This document shows, piece by piece, positions 1 through 5,462 of a stretch of 5,462 nucleotides of DNA. The position numbers were made by a program, and so were the translations under genes. How positions within the stretch are numbered: the stretch's first letter is position 1; each line of letters begins with the position of its first letter. This DNA comes from Candidatus Eiseniibacteriota bacterium. Its GTDB lineage: Bacteria; Eisenbacteria; RBG-16-71-46; JABDJR01. The stretch lies in NCBI GenBank assembly GCA_013003415.1, contig JABDJR010000381.1, positions 1 to 5,462 of the forward strand, in the 5' to 3' direction. The notes beneath the pieces are model-generated. The model was given only the letters and a program-made list of their open reading frames with translations. It had not been told where the DNA came from and searched no databases.

Positions 1-68
1 GCCGTGACAACTGGGCCTTCTCCACGAAGGTCGGCGAGTTCGATCCAAGCAAGATGCCCCAGTTCTAA
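1..68 (+). CDS. 3' end of an unidentified plus-strand gene
   Basis: Reading from base 3, the frame gives 21 codons and then TAA at 66-68. The peptide ends in GEFDPSKMPQF and has a protein-like composition (Trp, Phe, Asp, Lys, Pro). Of the other two plus frames, one has an immediate stop, and the other gives a low-complexity Ser/Pro/Arg-rich peptide that runs on into the neighbouring gene. The TAA overlaps the stop codon of the convergent oligopeptidase gene, a tight tail-to-tail arrangement common in compact genomes, and this supports the call. The gene body lies outside the window. I do not recognise the family from so short a tail and assign no function. Confidence 0.5.
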   Translation, partial: RDNWAFSTKVGEFDPSKMPQF

Positions 69-2209
69 GGAGCGACTCCCACCATTCCAAGTTCTTTCAT
101 GACGAAGGAGTAGATGTCGACCATCTCGTCGATGCGTTTTGAAATGGGTTTACCAGCGCCGTGACCAGCGCGGCGCTCAACTCGAATCAGCATCGGCTTG
201 TCCGAACCGTTCTTGGCCTGAAGGGTCGCCGCATATTTCTTAGCTTGCCCCGGATCCACGCGATCGTCGGTATCGGCTGTAGTCACCATGGTCGACGGAT
301 ACTGTTCGCCTTCAACCACATTGTGAAGGGGCGAGTAGGCCTTCATGAATTCGTACTGCTCGGGATCCTCCGAGGAACCGTACTCCGGAATCCAGTAGCG
401 AGCGACCGTGAACAGGTGATAGCGAAGCATGTCAACCACCGGCACTTGAGTCAGAACGGCGCCAAACAACTCCGGTCGTTGCACCATACAGGCCGCGGTT
501 AAGAGACCACCGTTGCTACCACCCTGGATGGCCAAGCGGCTTGGATTGGTGTAACCCTGGTCGATCAAATACTCGGCTGCTCCAATGAAGTCATCGAAGA
601 CATTCTGCTTTTTCTCAAGCATGCCCGCCTTATGCCACTCTTCGCCAAACTCTCCACCGCCCCGGAGGCTTGGAATCGCATACATACCGCCCTGCTCAAC
701 CCACGCGGTACGGGAAGCTGAGAAAACCGGCGTGAGACTGACGTTGAATCCGCCATAACCATAAAGAATGACCGGGATCTCGCCGTTCAAAACCAGGTTC
801 CGTTTGTGGATGAGGAACATGGGCACCTTGGTTCCATCTTTCGATTCGTACCACACTTGGCGAGCGGTCATGCTCGCGGGGTCAAAATCCACGTTGGGTT
901 TACGGAACACTTCAAGTTCGTAGGTTTCAAAGTTCAAAGAGAAGGAGGTCGTGGGGTAAGCGAAGGACGCGAAGTTTACAAAGGCACGATCGCTACTCGC
1001 ATGACCCGAAATGCCGCCCAGGCTGCCCACGGTGGGAAGTTTGATCTGTGCCAAATGCTTTCCACTTAAATCGTAGGCGTCGAGCTTGCTGGAGGCATTG
1101 TGCATCGAATGTACAATGAGCTGATCGTTGACATGGCTCACCGCTTTAATGATGTCGCGGCCTTGGGGGACGATCGTGGTCCAGTTCTCGCGCTCGGGGT
1201 TCAGGAAGTCGACCGCGATGACACGGTTCCGCGGAGCATCGAGGCTGGTGGTGAAGAAGAGGCGGTTACCCTTGGAACCCACGAAAGCGTAGGAAGCATC
1301 GAAACCGACCATGAGATCCATGATCTCGCCATCGGGATCGGCCAAGTCACGAATCAGAATCTCATTGTCTTCCGCACTGCCACGCCACACGAAGATAATC
1401 AAGAAGCGGCCATCTTCCGAAATCGCCGCAGAGAAACCGTGCTCTTTGTGCTCGGGGCGTTCGTAAATCAGTGCGTCATCGCTCACATCATCGCCTAGAC
1501 GATGGTAGTAAAGCTTCCGGTAGTAGTGCTCTTCCCCATCGGGGACCGTGCCCGGGGTGGGCTGACGGGAGTAGTAGAACCCCGCATGATCATGGGTCCA
1601 GGCCGGAGTCGTAAACTTCGTATGCTCGATGACGTCGGGCAGATCTTCACCCGTCTCGACATTACGCACATGAATTTCTTGCCAGTCACTTCCCGACCAA
1701 GAAATGCCGTAGGCCATGTACTGAGCATTTTCGCTGTAACTCACCGAACGAATCGCTCCGGTGCCGTCTTCACGGAGCGTGTTCGGGTCGAGAAGAACCC
1801 GCGGTTCTCCGGCTAGACCATCCTGCACGTAGTAGACCGATTGGTTTTGTAGACCGGTGTTCCGAGTAAAGAAAACCTTACCCGCCAATTCATAGGGAAC
1901 GCCAATCCGCTCGTAGTTCAACAAATCTTCAAAACGTTTCTTTAGCTCATCTCTTCCGGGAATGTCATCGAGATATTCCCTTGTTGCTAAATTTTGAGCA
2001 TCGGTCCAATCACTGGTCGCTTTCGAAGAGGCATCTTCGAGCCAGCGGTAAGGGTCGGCGACTTTTTCACCGTGATAGTTATCTACCGTGCCGTCGTCTT
2101 TGGTTTCCGGGTAGGTAATGCTGGTGGCGTAGAGTGGCGTGGCAAAGGTCGCAGCCACAAAAGCAAAGGCGGCCAGCGTGAGAAGACGTCGCGTGAGAAG
2201 GGTATGCAT
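65..2209 (-). CDS. Exported prolyl oligopeptidase (family S9A)
   Basis: A serine peptidase that cleaves short peptides after proline; 714 residues, close to the roughly 710 usual for the family. Seen in the sequence: a Sec-like signal peptide at residues 1-28 (TRRLL, then a hydrophobic Ala/Phe/Leu run, probable cleavage after LYA); the N-terminal motif DPYRWLED at 52-59; a beta-propeller region at about 105-445; and a C-terminal alpha/beta-hydrolase domain. That domain has YGYGGF (483-488), RGGGEFGEEWHKAG (516-529), the nucleophile Ser565 in GGSNGG, Asp648 and Arg650 in DTDDRV, and His683 in AGHGAGKP. By comparison with the pig enzyme, Tyr485 would supply the oxyanion contact, and Phe488, Trp606 and Arg650 would bind substrate; all are present. 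The start at 2209 was chosen because it puts the signal peptide at the N-terminus and has GGAG six bases upstream. An in-frame ATG at 2350 would add 47 residues and run into hemH. The signal peptide predicts a periplasmic or secreted enzyme, unlike the cytosolic eukaryotic form. It is divergent from hemH and its stop overlaps that of the gene at the left edge. The exact substrate is unknown. Confidence 0.95.
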   Translation of the reverse strand: MHTLLTRRLLTLAAFAFVAATFATPLYATSITYPETKDDGTVDNYHGEKVADPYRWLEDASSKATSDWTDAQNLATREYLDDIPGRDELKKRFEDLLNYERIGVPYELAGKVFFTRNTGLQNQSVYYVQDGLAGEPRVLLDPNTLREDGTGAIRSVSYSENAQYMAYGISWSGSDWQEIHVRNVETGEDLPDVIEHTKFTTPAWTHDHAGFYYSRQPTPGTVPDGEEHYYRKLYYHRLGDDVSDDALIYERPEHKEHGFSAAISEDGRFLIIFVWRGSAEDNEILIRDLADPDGEIMDLMVGFDASYAFVGSKGNRLFFTTSLDAPRNRVIAVDFLNPERENWTTIVPQGRDIIKAVSHVNDQLIVHSMHNASSKLDAYDLSGKHLAQIKLPTVGSLGGISGHASSDRAFVNFASFAYPTTSFSLNFETYELEVFRKPNVDFDPASMTARQVWYESKDGTKVPMFLIHKRNLVLNGEIPVILYGYGGFNVSLTPVFSASRTAWVEQGGMYAIPSLRGGGEFGEEWHKAGMLEKKQNVFDDFIGAAEYLIDQGYTNPSRLAIQGGSNGGLLTAACMVQRPELFGAVLTQVPVVDMLRYHLFTVARYWIPEYGSSEDPEQYEFMKAYSPLHNVVEGEQYPSTMVTTADTDDRVDPGQAKKYAATLQAKNGSDKPMLIRVERRAGHGAGKPISKRIDEMVDIYSFVMKELGMVGVAP

Positions 2210-2215
2210 TGGGGT

Positions 2216-2219
2216 CTCC
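2216..2219 (-). promoter_or_regulatory. Ribosome binding site of the oligopeptidase gene
   Basis: On the minus strand, GGAG is followed by six bases (ACCCCA) and then ATG at 2209. It decides the start codon: it favours the ATG that begins the signal peptide over the longer in-frame reading from 2350. Confidence 0.7.
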
Positions 2220-2300
2220 AAAATAGAAGATCTGTGAGCCAGACGGGCACGTAAGGCTACCCGATCCCCACTCGGGAAGCAAACGCCCCAAACTGCCCAT

Positions 2301-2330
2301 TGCCTATATGAGAGCTTCGCTCTAGGCTTT
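2301..2330 (+). promoter_or_regulatory. Possible hemH promoter and leader with a 13-bp dyad
   Basis: The 125-bp gap between the divergent oligopeptidase and hemH genes must hold promoters for both. On the plus strand TATATG (2305-2310) is a fair -10 candidate, but I see no good -35 at the right distance. Directly after it is a perfect dyad, AGAGC-TTC-GCTCT (2311-2323), which would lie at or just after the transcription start. Only a weak ribosome site, AGG at 2324-2326, follows it, eight bases before the ATG. The dyad could be an operator or a small leader hairpin that affects translation. It does not resemble a Fur box. No convincing promoter was found for the oligopeptidase gene in this gap. 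Confidence 0.3.
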
Positions 2331-2334
2331 CTCA

Positions 2335-3396
2335 ATGCCCGAAAACTCAAACAAAACAGGGTTCCTCCTGATCAACCTTGGCACGCCGGACGCCCCCGAC
2401 ACCGCATCGGTGCGACGCTACCTGCGCGAGTTTCTTTTCGACCCCTATGTCATCACCATGAACCCGGTTGGTCGTTGGCTGCTCTTGAATCTCATTATTC
2501 TTCCCACGCGTCCGGCCAAGTCTGCCGAGGCCTACCGCGCGATTTGGACCGAAGAAGGCTCCCCTCTCCTTGTGAACATGGAGAACCTCACCCATAAAGT
2601 TTCGGAGCGGCTGAAAGGCAAAGGTCCAGTTGTGCTGGCCATGCGTTACGGTAGCCCTTCCATTCCTAAAGGTGTACAGGCGCTCCACGATCAGGGGGTC
2701 ACACGCGTCGTGGTCTTGCCTCTGTATCCCCAGTACGCTACTTCATCAACCGAATCCAGCCTGGCAAGAGTGCGCGAGGTGAATGGAAAGCTCCCTTCAC
2801 CCATGGAGCTGATTGAGGTGCGTGACTTCTTCGAAGATCCTCGCTTCTTAGACGGAGTCATCACACGCATGAAAGAAAGTTTTGCCGGCGGCAAACCCGA
2901 CCACATTCTTTTTAGCTATCACGGTCTGCCGGAGAGTCACTTGAAAGTTCTCGACCCCACAGGCCACTGTTTGGGTTCTGCTGATTGTTGTGCGGCCATG
3001 GTCCCCGCCAACCGCGACTGCTATCGAGCACAGAGTTATGCCACTACCCGAGCTCTGGTGAAGGCTTTGGGCCTAGCTGAAGATGAATACTCCGTTGCTT
3101 TTCAATCGCGGCTTGGTCGCGAGCCTTGGATCAAACCTTACACCGATGAAGTGATCCCCAAAATTGCGGCTCGTGGCGTGAAGCACTTGGGCGTGGTTGT
3201 GCCTTCCTTCACCGCCGACTGCTTGGAAACCTTGGAAGAGATTGGGATTCGCGGGAAAGAGCAGTTCATAGAAGAGGGCGGTGAGGAACTCACCCTAGTC
3301 CCCTGCAATAACGCCATGGACTCCTGGGCCGATGGAGTGGCGGAAATTTTTCTGGAGCACGCCGAAAGTGCCAAACCCGCGCTGGCCCAGACCTAG
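2335..3396 (+). CDS. hemH: Ferrochelatase
   Basis: Inserts ferrous iron into a porphyrin at the end of heme synthesis, usually protoporphyrin IX in Gram-negative bacteria. It is 353 residues long, at the upper end for bacterial members. Family motifs in order: LLINLGTPDAP (11-21), MRYGSPSI (103-110), LPLYPQYATSSTESS (128-142), SYHGLP (194-199) with catalytic His196, FQSRLG (256-261), and DCLETLEEIGI (295-305) with the conserved acidic residue Glu298. No transmembrane segment stands out, so a soluble or peripheral cytoplasmic enzyme is likely. Between SYHGLP and the ATTRALV helix there is a cysteine-rich insert with Cys212, Cys218, Cys219 and Cys229; some bacterial ferrochelatases carry a [2Fe-2S] cluster on such an insert. 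Cys296 and Cys324 lie further downstream. ATG 2335 is secure as the first possible start because an in-frame TAG lies at 2323-2325. Only a weak ribosome site (AGG) precedes it. A probable terminator follows within seven bases, so hemH is likely monocistronic. Confidence 0.97.
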   Translation: MPENSNKTGFLLINLGTPDAPDTASVRRYLREFLFDPYVITMNPVGRWLLLNLIILPTRPAKSAEAYRAIWTEEGSPLLVNMENLTHKVSERLKGKGPVVLAMRYGSPSIPKGVQALHDQGVTRVVVLPLYPQYATSSTESSLARVREVNGKLPSPMELIEVRDFFEDPRFLDGVITRMKESFAGGKPDHILFSYHGLPESHLKVLDPTGHCLGSADCCAAMVPANRDCYRAQSYATTRALVKALGLAEDEYSVAFQSRLGREPWIKPYTDEVIPKIAARGVKHLGVVVPSFTADCLETLEEIGIRGKEQFIEEGGEELTLVPCNNAMDSWADGVAEIFLEHAESAKPALAQT

Positions 3397-3402
3397 TGCC
3401 AG

Positions 3403-3429
3403 GAAACCTGTAACGGTTTCAGAATTTTT
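3403..3429 (+). terminator. Probable intrinsic terminator of hemH
   Basis: GAAACC (3403-3408) and GGTTTC (3415-3420) form a perfect 6-bp stem with a six-base loop. It begins seven bases after the hemH stop. Five T residues (3425-3429) follow after a four-base AGAA gap. The stem is short and AT-containing and the T tract is slightly offset, so termination may be partial and read-through into the amidase gene is possible. Confidence 0.5.
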
Positions 3430-3475
3430 CCTTGGCGAAATGCTTCAAGCATTTTCCTTGGTAGACGCCTCAAGC
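3426..3475. repeat. Tandem imperfect direct repeat upstream of the amidase
   Basis: Two copies of a unit of about 25 bp lie head to tail with a 26-base period. Copy 1 (3426-3450) is TTTTCCTTGG, then CGAAAT, then GCTTCAAGC. Copy 2 (3452-3475) is TTTTCCTTGG, then TAGAC, then GCCTCAAGC. The outer ten bases are identical and the inner nine differ at one position, while the spacers differ. The pair ends 16 bases before the amidase ATG. It could be a tandem binding site for a regulator or a local duplication; the sequence alone does not decide. Confidence 0.6.
3438..3454. repeat. 17-bp dyad upstream of the amidase
   Basis: AAATGCTT-C-AAGCATTT is a perfect palindrome around a single central C. It spans the junction of the two direct repeat copies, 38 bases before the amidase start. 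As DNA it would suit a dimeric repressor or activator. As RNA it would fold into an AU-rich hairpin followed by a short pyrimidine run (TCC), so a second weak terminator is an alternative. Confidence 0.45.
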
Positions 3476-3480
3476 CTGAT

Positions 3481-3485
3481 GGGAG
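3481..3485 (+). promoter_or_regulatory. Ribosome binding site of the amidase gene
   Basis: GGGAG lies six bases before ATG 3492, a near-ideal Shine-Dalgarno match and spacing. It favours 3492 over the second in-frame ATG at 3498. Confidence 0.75.
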
Positions 3486-3491
3486 ATTGAC

Positions 3492-5174
3492 ATGAAAATG
3501 GATCGACGTCGTTTTATGCAGTGGCTGGGTAGCGCGGGAGCCGCTTCGATGGTGATGCCGGCAATGGCCAGCGGCCAGTCCCCCGAGGCGATCAGCGATG
3601 AGGTACTCACCCAGGCGGCCAGCGTGCTTGGCTTGGAGTTCACGCCCAGTGAGCGGGAACTCATGCTTCAGGGCGTGAAAGACCAGCTTGAAAACTACAA
3701 GGGGCTCCGTGCCCTGAACATAGGAAACGAAGTCGCTCCGGCAATTCATTTTTCGCCGCTCCTTGGAAACCAATCTCCCCCGAAAGCCCCTCGTCGGAAA
3801 CCCAAGAACAAACCAACAAAGCCCACGCTTCGAACCGCTCCCCGCGAAGAGAAGCTAGCCTTCTTGCCCTTGACTGAGCTTGGTGGTTTGTTGCGACGTG
3901 GCGTGGTGACCTCCACCCAGCTCACGCGCATGTACCTGTTGCGACTAAAGCGTCACGACGCCACGTTGAAGTGCGTCGTAAACCTCACCGAACAGCGCGC
4001 CCTGAATCAGGCGCGGCAGGCCGACGAAGAGTTGCGCCGAGGCGTAGACCGTGGCCCGCTCCACGGCATTCCCTGGGGAGCCAAAGATCTGCTGACCGCG
4101 CGTGGAGCGCCCACCACCTGGGGAGCCGAAACCCACAAGAATCAGGTGCTTCAAGAAGAGGCTACGGTTGTCAAAAAGCTCGATGAAGCGGGCGCGGTGC
4201 TCGTGGCCAAACTCTCGGTAGGCGCCTTGGCTTGGGGCGACGTTTGGTTTGGGGGTGTCACGAAAAACCCGTGGAACCCGGAGCAGGGCTCAAGCGGTTC
4301 CTCGGCCGGGCCCGCCTCGGCGGTGGTGGCGGGATTGGTGGGCTTTGCGATCGGTACGGAGACCCTGGGATCGATCATTTCACCCTCGCAACGTTGCGGG
4401 GCGACGGGTTTGCGGCCAACCTTCGGACGTGTGAGTCGCCACGGGTGCATGGCTCTCTCTTGGACCATGGATAAGATCGGCCCCATTTGTCGAAACGTAG
4501 AGGATGCCGCCCTTGTGTTCGATGCCATTCACGGAAGTGACGGTCATGATGAAGCTGTGATTGATGCGCCGTTTACTTGGGACGCATCAAAAGGCATTGA
4601 AGGCCTTCGCATCGGATACGATCGCGCCTCCTTCGAAGGGGAAAACCCGGACAAACCCTTCGAAGAACAAGCTCTAAAAACCTTGCGACGCATGGGAGCC
4701 AAGCTGGTTCCGGTCACGCTCCCCGAAATGAACGCGGGGAACCTACTGATCATTCTTACGGCCGAGGCGGCGGCGGCCTTCGATGACCTCACTCGAAGCA
4801 ATCGAGACGATGAACTAACACGGCAGGTGGCCCAGGCCTGGCCCAACGTGTTCCGAACCGCGCGCCTTATTCCGGCGGTGGAATACATTCAGGCGAACCG
4901 CGCGCGACGCCTGCTCATGAAGCAGTTCGCCGCCGCGATTGATGAGGTCGATGTGTTTGTGCACTCGACCTATGGAAGTAGCGCTTTGGTGATGGCGAAC
5001 CTCACCGGACAACCTGCGATCGTGGTGCCGAACGGCTTCCGCAGCGACGGCACACCGGCCAGCATCTCGTTTACGGGACAGCTTTTCGGAGAGCAATTGC
5101 TGCTCAACGTGGCGAAGGCGTTTCAAGAGCAGACGCCGAACTTCAATCGCCGCCCTCCGAAGTACTTGTCCTAG
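3492..5174 (+). CDS. Tat-exported amidase (amidase signature family)
   Basis: A 560-residue hydrolase of amide bonds related to GatA and fatty acid amide hydrolase; its substrate is unknown. Residues 1-26 are a twin-arginine signal peptide: DRRRFM at 4-9, a hydrophobic stretch, then AMA before the likely cleavage site, so the folded enzyme is probably periplasmic. Residues about 33-90 form a helical region resembling GatC, and 96-114 are a Lys/Arg/Pro-rich linker. The catalytic domain follows with an intact Ser-cisSer-Lys triad: Lys198 in GIPWGAKDL, cis-Ser270 in GSSGSSAGPASA, and nucleophile Ser294 in TETLGSIISPS. Further family motifs are GATGLRPTFGRVSR (303-316) and NLTGQPAIVVPNGF (503-516). 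The glycine-serine loop reads SSAGP rather than the common SSGGS. An in-frame TGA at 3477-3479 makes ATG 3492 the first possible start. It is not the tRNA amidotransferase gatA itself: it is exported, and no gatB is adjacent. It could be co-transcribed with hemH only by read-through. Confidence 0.93.
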   Translation: MKMDRRRFMQWLGSAGAASMVMPAMASGQSPEAISDEVLTQAASVLGLEFTPSERELMLQGVKDQLENYKGLRALNIGNEVAPAIHFSPLLGNQSPPKAPRRKPKNKPTKPTLRTAPREEKLAFLPLTELGGLLRRGVVTSTQLTRMYLLRLKRHDATLKCVVNLTEQRALNQARQADEELRRGVDRGPLHGIPWGAKDLLTARGAPTTWGAETHKNQVLQEEATVVKKLDEAGAVLVAKLSVGALAWGDVWFGGVTKNPWNPEQGSSGSSAGPASAVVAGLVGFAIGTETLGSIISPSQRCGATGLRPTFGRVSRHGCMALSWTMDKIGPICRNVEDAALVFDAIHGSDGHDEAVIDAPFTWDASKGIEGLRIGYDRASFEGENPDKPFEEQALKTLRRMGAKLVPVTLPEMNAGNLLIILTAEAAAAFDDLTRSNRDDELTRQVAQAWPNVFRTARLIPAVEYIQANRARRLLMKQFAAAIDEVDVFVHSTYGSSALVMANLTGQPAIVVPNGFRSDGTPASISFTGQLFGEQLLLNVAKAFQEQTPNFNRRPPKYLS

Positions 5175-5193
5175 GGCACGGCAGGGTCTTTTC

Positions 5194-5340
5194 GTATTCG
5201 CCTGGCGAAGAGCATACAAACCTGTGGCGAGTTCCGCAGCTTTTTGGTCCGGAAGGCTTATGCTGAATTGATGGCTCTAAAACCAAAAAGCGAGGACTGT
5301 TTGAGCAAGCAGGTTTCGTATGTCTTCGGCAGGCGAATAC
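5194..5340. repeat. 147-bp imperfect inverted repeat between convergent genes
   Basis: The left arm 5194-5224 and the reverse complement of 5310-5340 are 31 bases each. They agree at 29 positions, with one mismatch and one single-base gap in each arm. Shared blocks in order are GTATTCGCCTG, CGAAGA, CATAC and AAACCTG. Nested inside is a second, perfect 10-bp pair, GCTTTTTGGT (5239-5248) and ACCAAAAAGC (5282-5291). The left arm also contains the palindrome TTCGCC-T-GGCGAA (5197-5209), which is degraded in the right arm. The element fills most of the 188-bp gap between the amidase and the minus-strand outer-membrane gene. It has no ORF of note and no visible target-site duplication. It could be a REP- or MITE-like element, or a duplicated and inverted terminator unit serving both genes. 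Confidence 0.7.
5222..5245 (+). terminator. Probable intrinsic terminator of the amidase gene
   Basis: CTGTGG (5222-5227) pairs with CCGCAG (5234-5239) in a 6-bp stem with one G-U pair and the loop CGAGTT. One C and then five T residues (5241-5245) follow. It begins 47 bases after the amidase stop, inside the large inverted repeat. The opposite strand has a matching T run (complement of A 5285-5289) that may end the convergent transcript, but the hairpin before it, near 5297-5312, is imperfect on that strand. Confidence 0.5.
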
Positions 5341-5362
5341 CGGGAGCACATCCGGGGTGCCC

Positions 5363-5462
5363 TTAAAATAAGCCCTTCCCGAAGCGGAGATAGAAGACGA
5401 CTTCGTCGCGACGCTCCGAGCCCAGGGGTGCGGCAATGTCGAATCGTAGGAACGAGTACTCT
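5363..5462 (-). CDS. C-terminus of a probable outer-membrane beta-barrel protein
   Basis: The minus strand entering from the right edge encodes 32 residues and then TAA at 5365-5363. The tail contains LRFDIAAPLGSE and DEVVFYLRFGKGLF. The alternating hydrophobic/polar pattern, the RFDIA-PLG strand and the final Phe match the last two beta-strands of Omp85/BamA/TamA or surface-antigen (D15) barrels. In those proteins the C-terminal aromatic residue is the recognition signal for the barrel assembly machinery. The protein would lie in the outer membrane. Only the tail is visible, so another barrel family is possible. The gene converges on the amidase gene with a 188-bp gap filled by the inverted repeat. 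Confidence 0.6.
   Translation of the reverse strand, partial: EYSFLRFDIAAPLGSERRDEVVFYLRFGKGLF

Noticed and set aside
2260..2276. CCCGA-N7-TCGGG dyad in the oligopeptidase leader
   Set aside because: A 5-bp stem in GC-rich DNA is expected by chance. No T run follows on either strand and no known riboswitch pattern was recognised.
2210..2350. A 47-residue N-terminal extension of the oligopeptidase starting at 2350
   Set aside because: It would bury the signal peptide, overlap the hemH start head-on, and lacks the good ribosome site found at 2216-2219. The extension is Arg/Trp-rich and does not look like a real N-terminus.
3393..3773. Minus-strand 126-codon ORF across the hemH-amidase gap
   Set aside because: It is a shadow of the well-supported amidase gene and crosses the terminator and direct repeats. 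No recognisable motif is present.
5194..5340. Inverted repeat as an integron attC recombination site
   Set aside because: No RYYYAAC or GTTRRRY core sequences sit at the arm ends, and no gene cassette or integrase is present.
5342..5362. Hairpin GG-A-GCAC / GTGC-CC next to the outer-membrane gene stop
   Set aside because: The stem has a bulge and no T run follows it on the minus strand, so it is a poor terminator candidate for that gene.
5271..5366. Plus-strand 31-codon ORF starting ATGGCT inside the inverted repeat
   Set aside because: It has no ribosome site, spans the right arm of the repeat and ends across the neighbouring gene's stop codon. It is most likely chance.
5143..5436. Minus-strand 97-codon ORF
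   Set aside because: It overlaps the amidase end, runs through both arms of the inverted repeat and lies out of frame with the outer-membrane protein tail. Its composition does not look like a real protein.

Overview
The window looks like ordinary chromosome from a Gram-negative (diderm) bacterium. It holds three complete genes and two gene ends, packed at high coding density with a moderately high GC content. The diderm reading rests on three things: a Sec-type signal peptide, a twin-arginine (Tat) signal peptide, and a partial protein that ends like an outer-membrane beta-barrel. The cysteine-rich ferrochelatase and the Tat-exported amidase recall families I associate with Verrucomicrobia, Bdellovibrio-like bacteria, Planctomycetes and related phyla. 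That placement is an impression, and I cannot name the organism.

Layout from left to right. (1) Positions 1-68 hold the last codons of an unidentified plus-strand gene. Its TAA overlaps the TAG of the next gene, which converges on it. (2) Positions 65-2209, minus strand, encode an exported prolyl oligopeptidase (family S9A) with an intact Ser-Asp-His triad. (3) A 125-bp divergent intergenic region separates it from hemH. (4) Positions 2335-3396, plus strand, encode ferrochelatase (hemH) with a four-cysteine insert right after the catalytic-His motif. (5) A 95-bp gap holds a probable intrinsic terminator, a tandem direct repeat of about 25 bp and a 17-bp dyad. (6) Positions 3492-5174, plus strand, encode a Tat-exported amidase-signature enzyme. 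Between its signal peptide and catalytic domain it has an N-terminal region that resembles GatC. (7) A 188-bp convergent intergenic region is dominated by a 147-bp imperfect inverted repeat and contains a probable terminator. (8) Positions 5363-5462, minus strand, encode the last 32 residues of a probable Omp85/surface-antigen-type outer-membrane protein ending in Phe.

The genes do not form an obvious pathway. The oligopeptidase and the amidase are both predicted to act outside the cytoplasm and could take part in peptide or amide turnover there. Ferrochelatase performs the last step of heme synthesis and appears to be its own transcription unit. I see no mobile-element gene, tRNA, rRNA, CRISPR array, defence system or other clearly new system. 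The most unusual items are the 147-bp inverted repeat, the GatC-like region of the amidase, the repeats upstream of the amidase, and the cysteine insert of the ferrochelatase.
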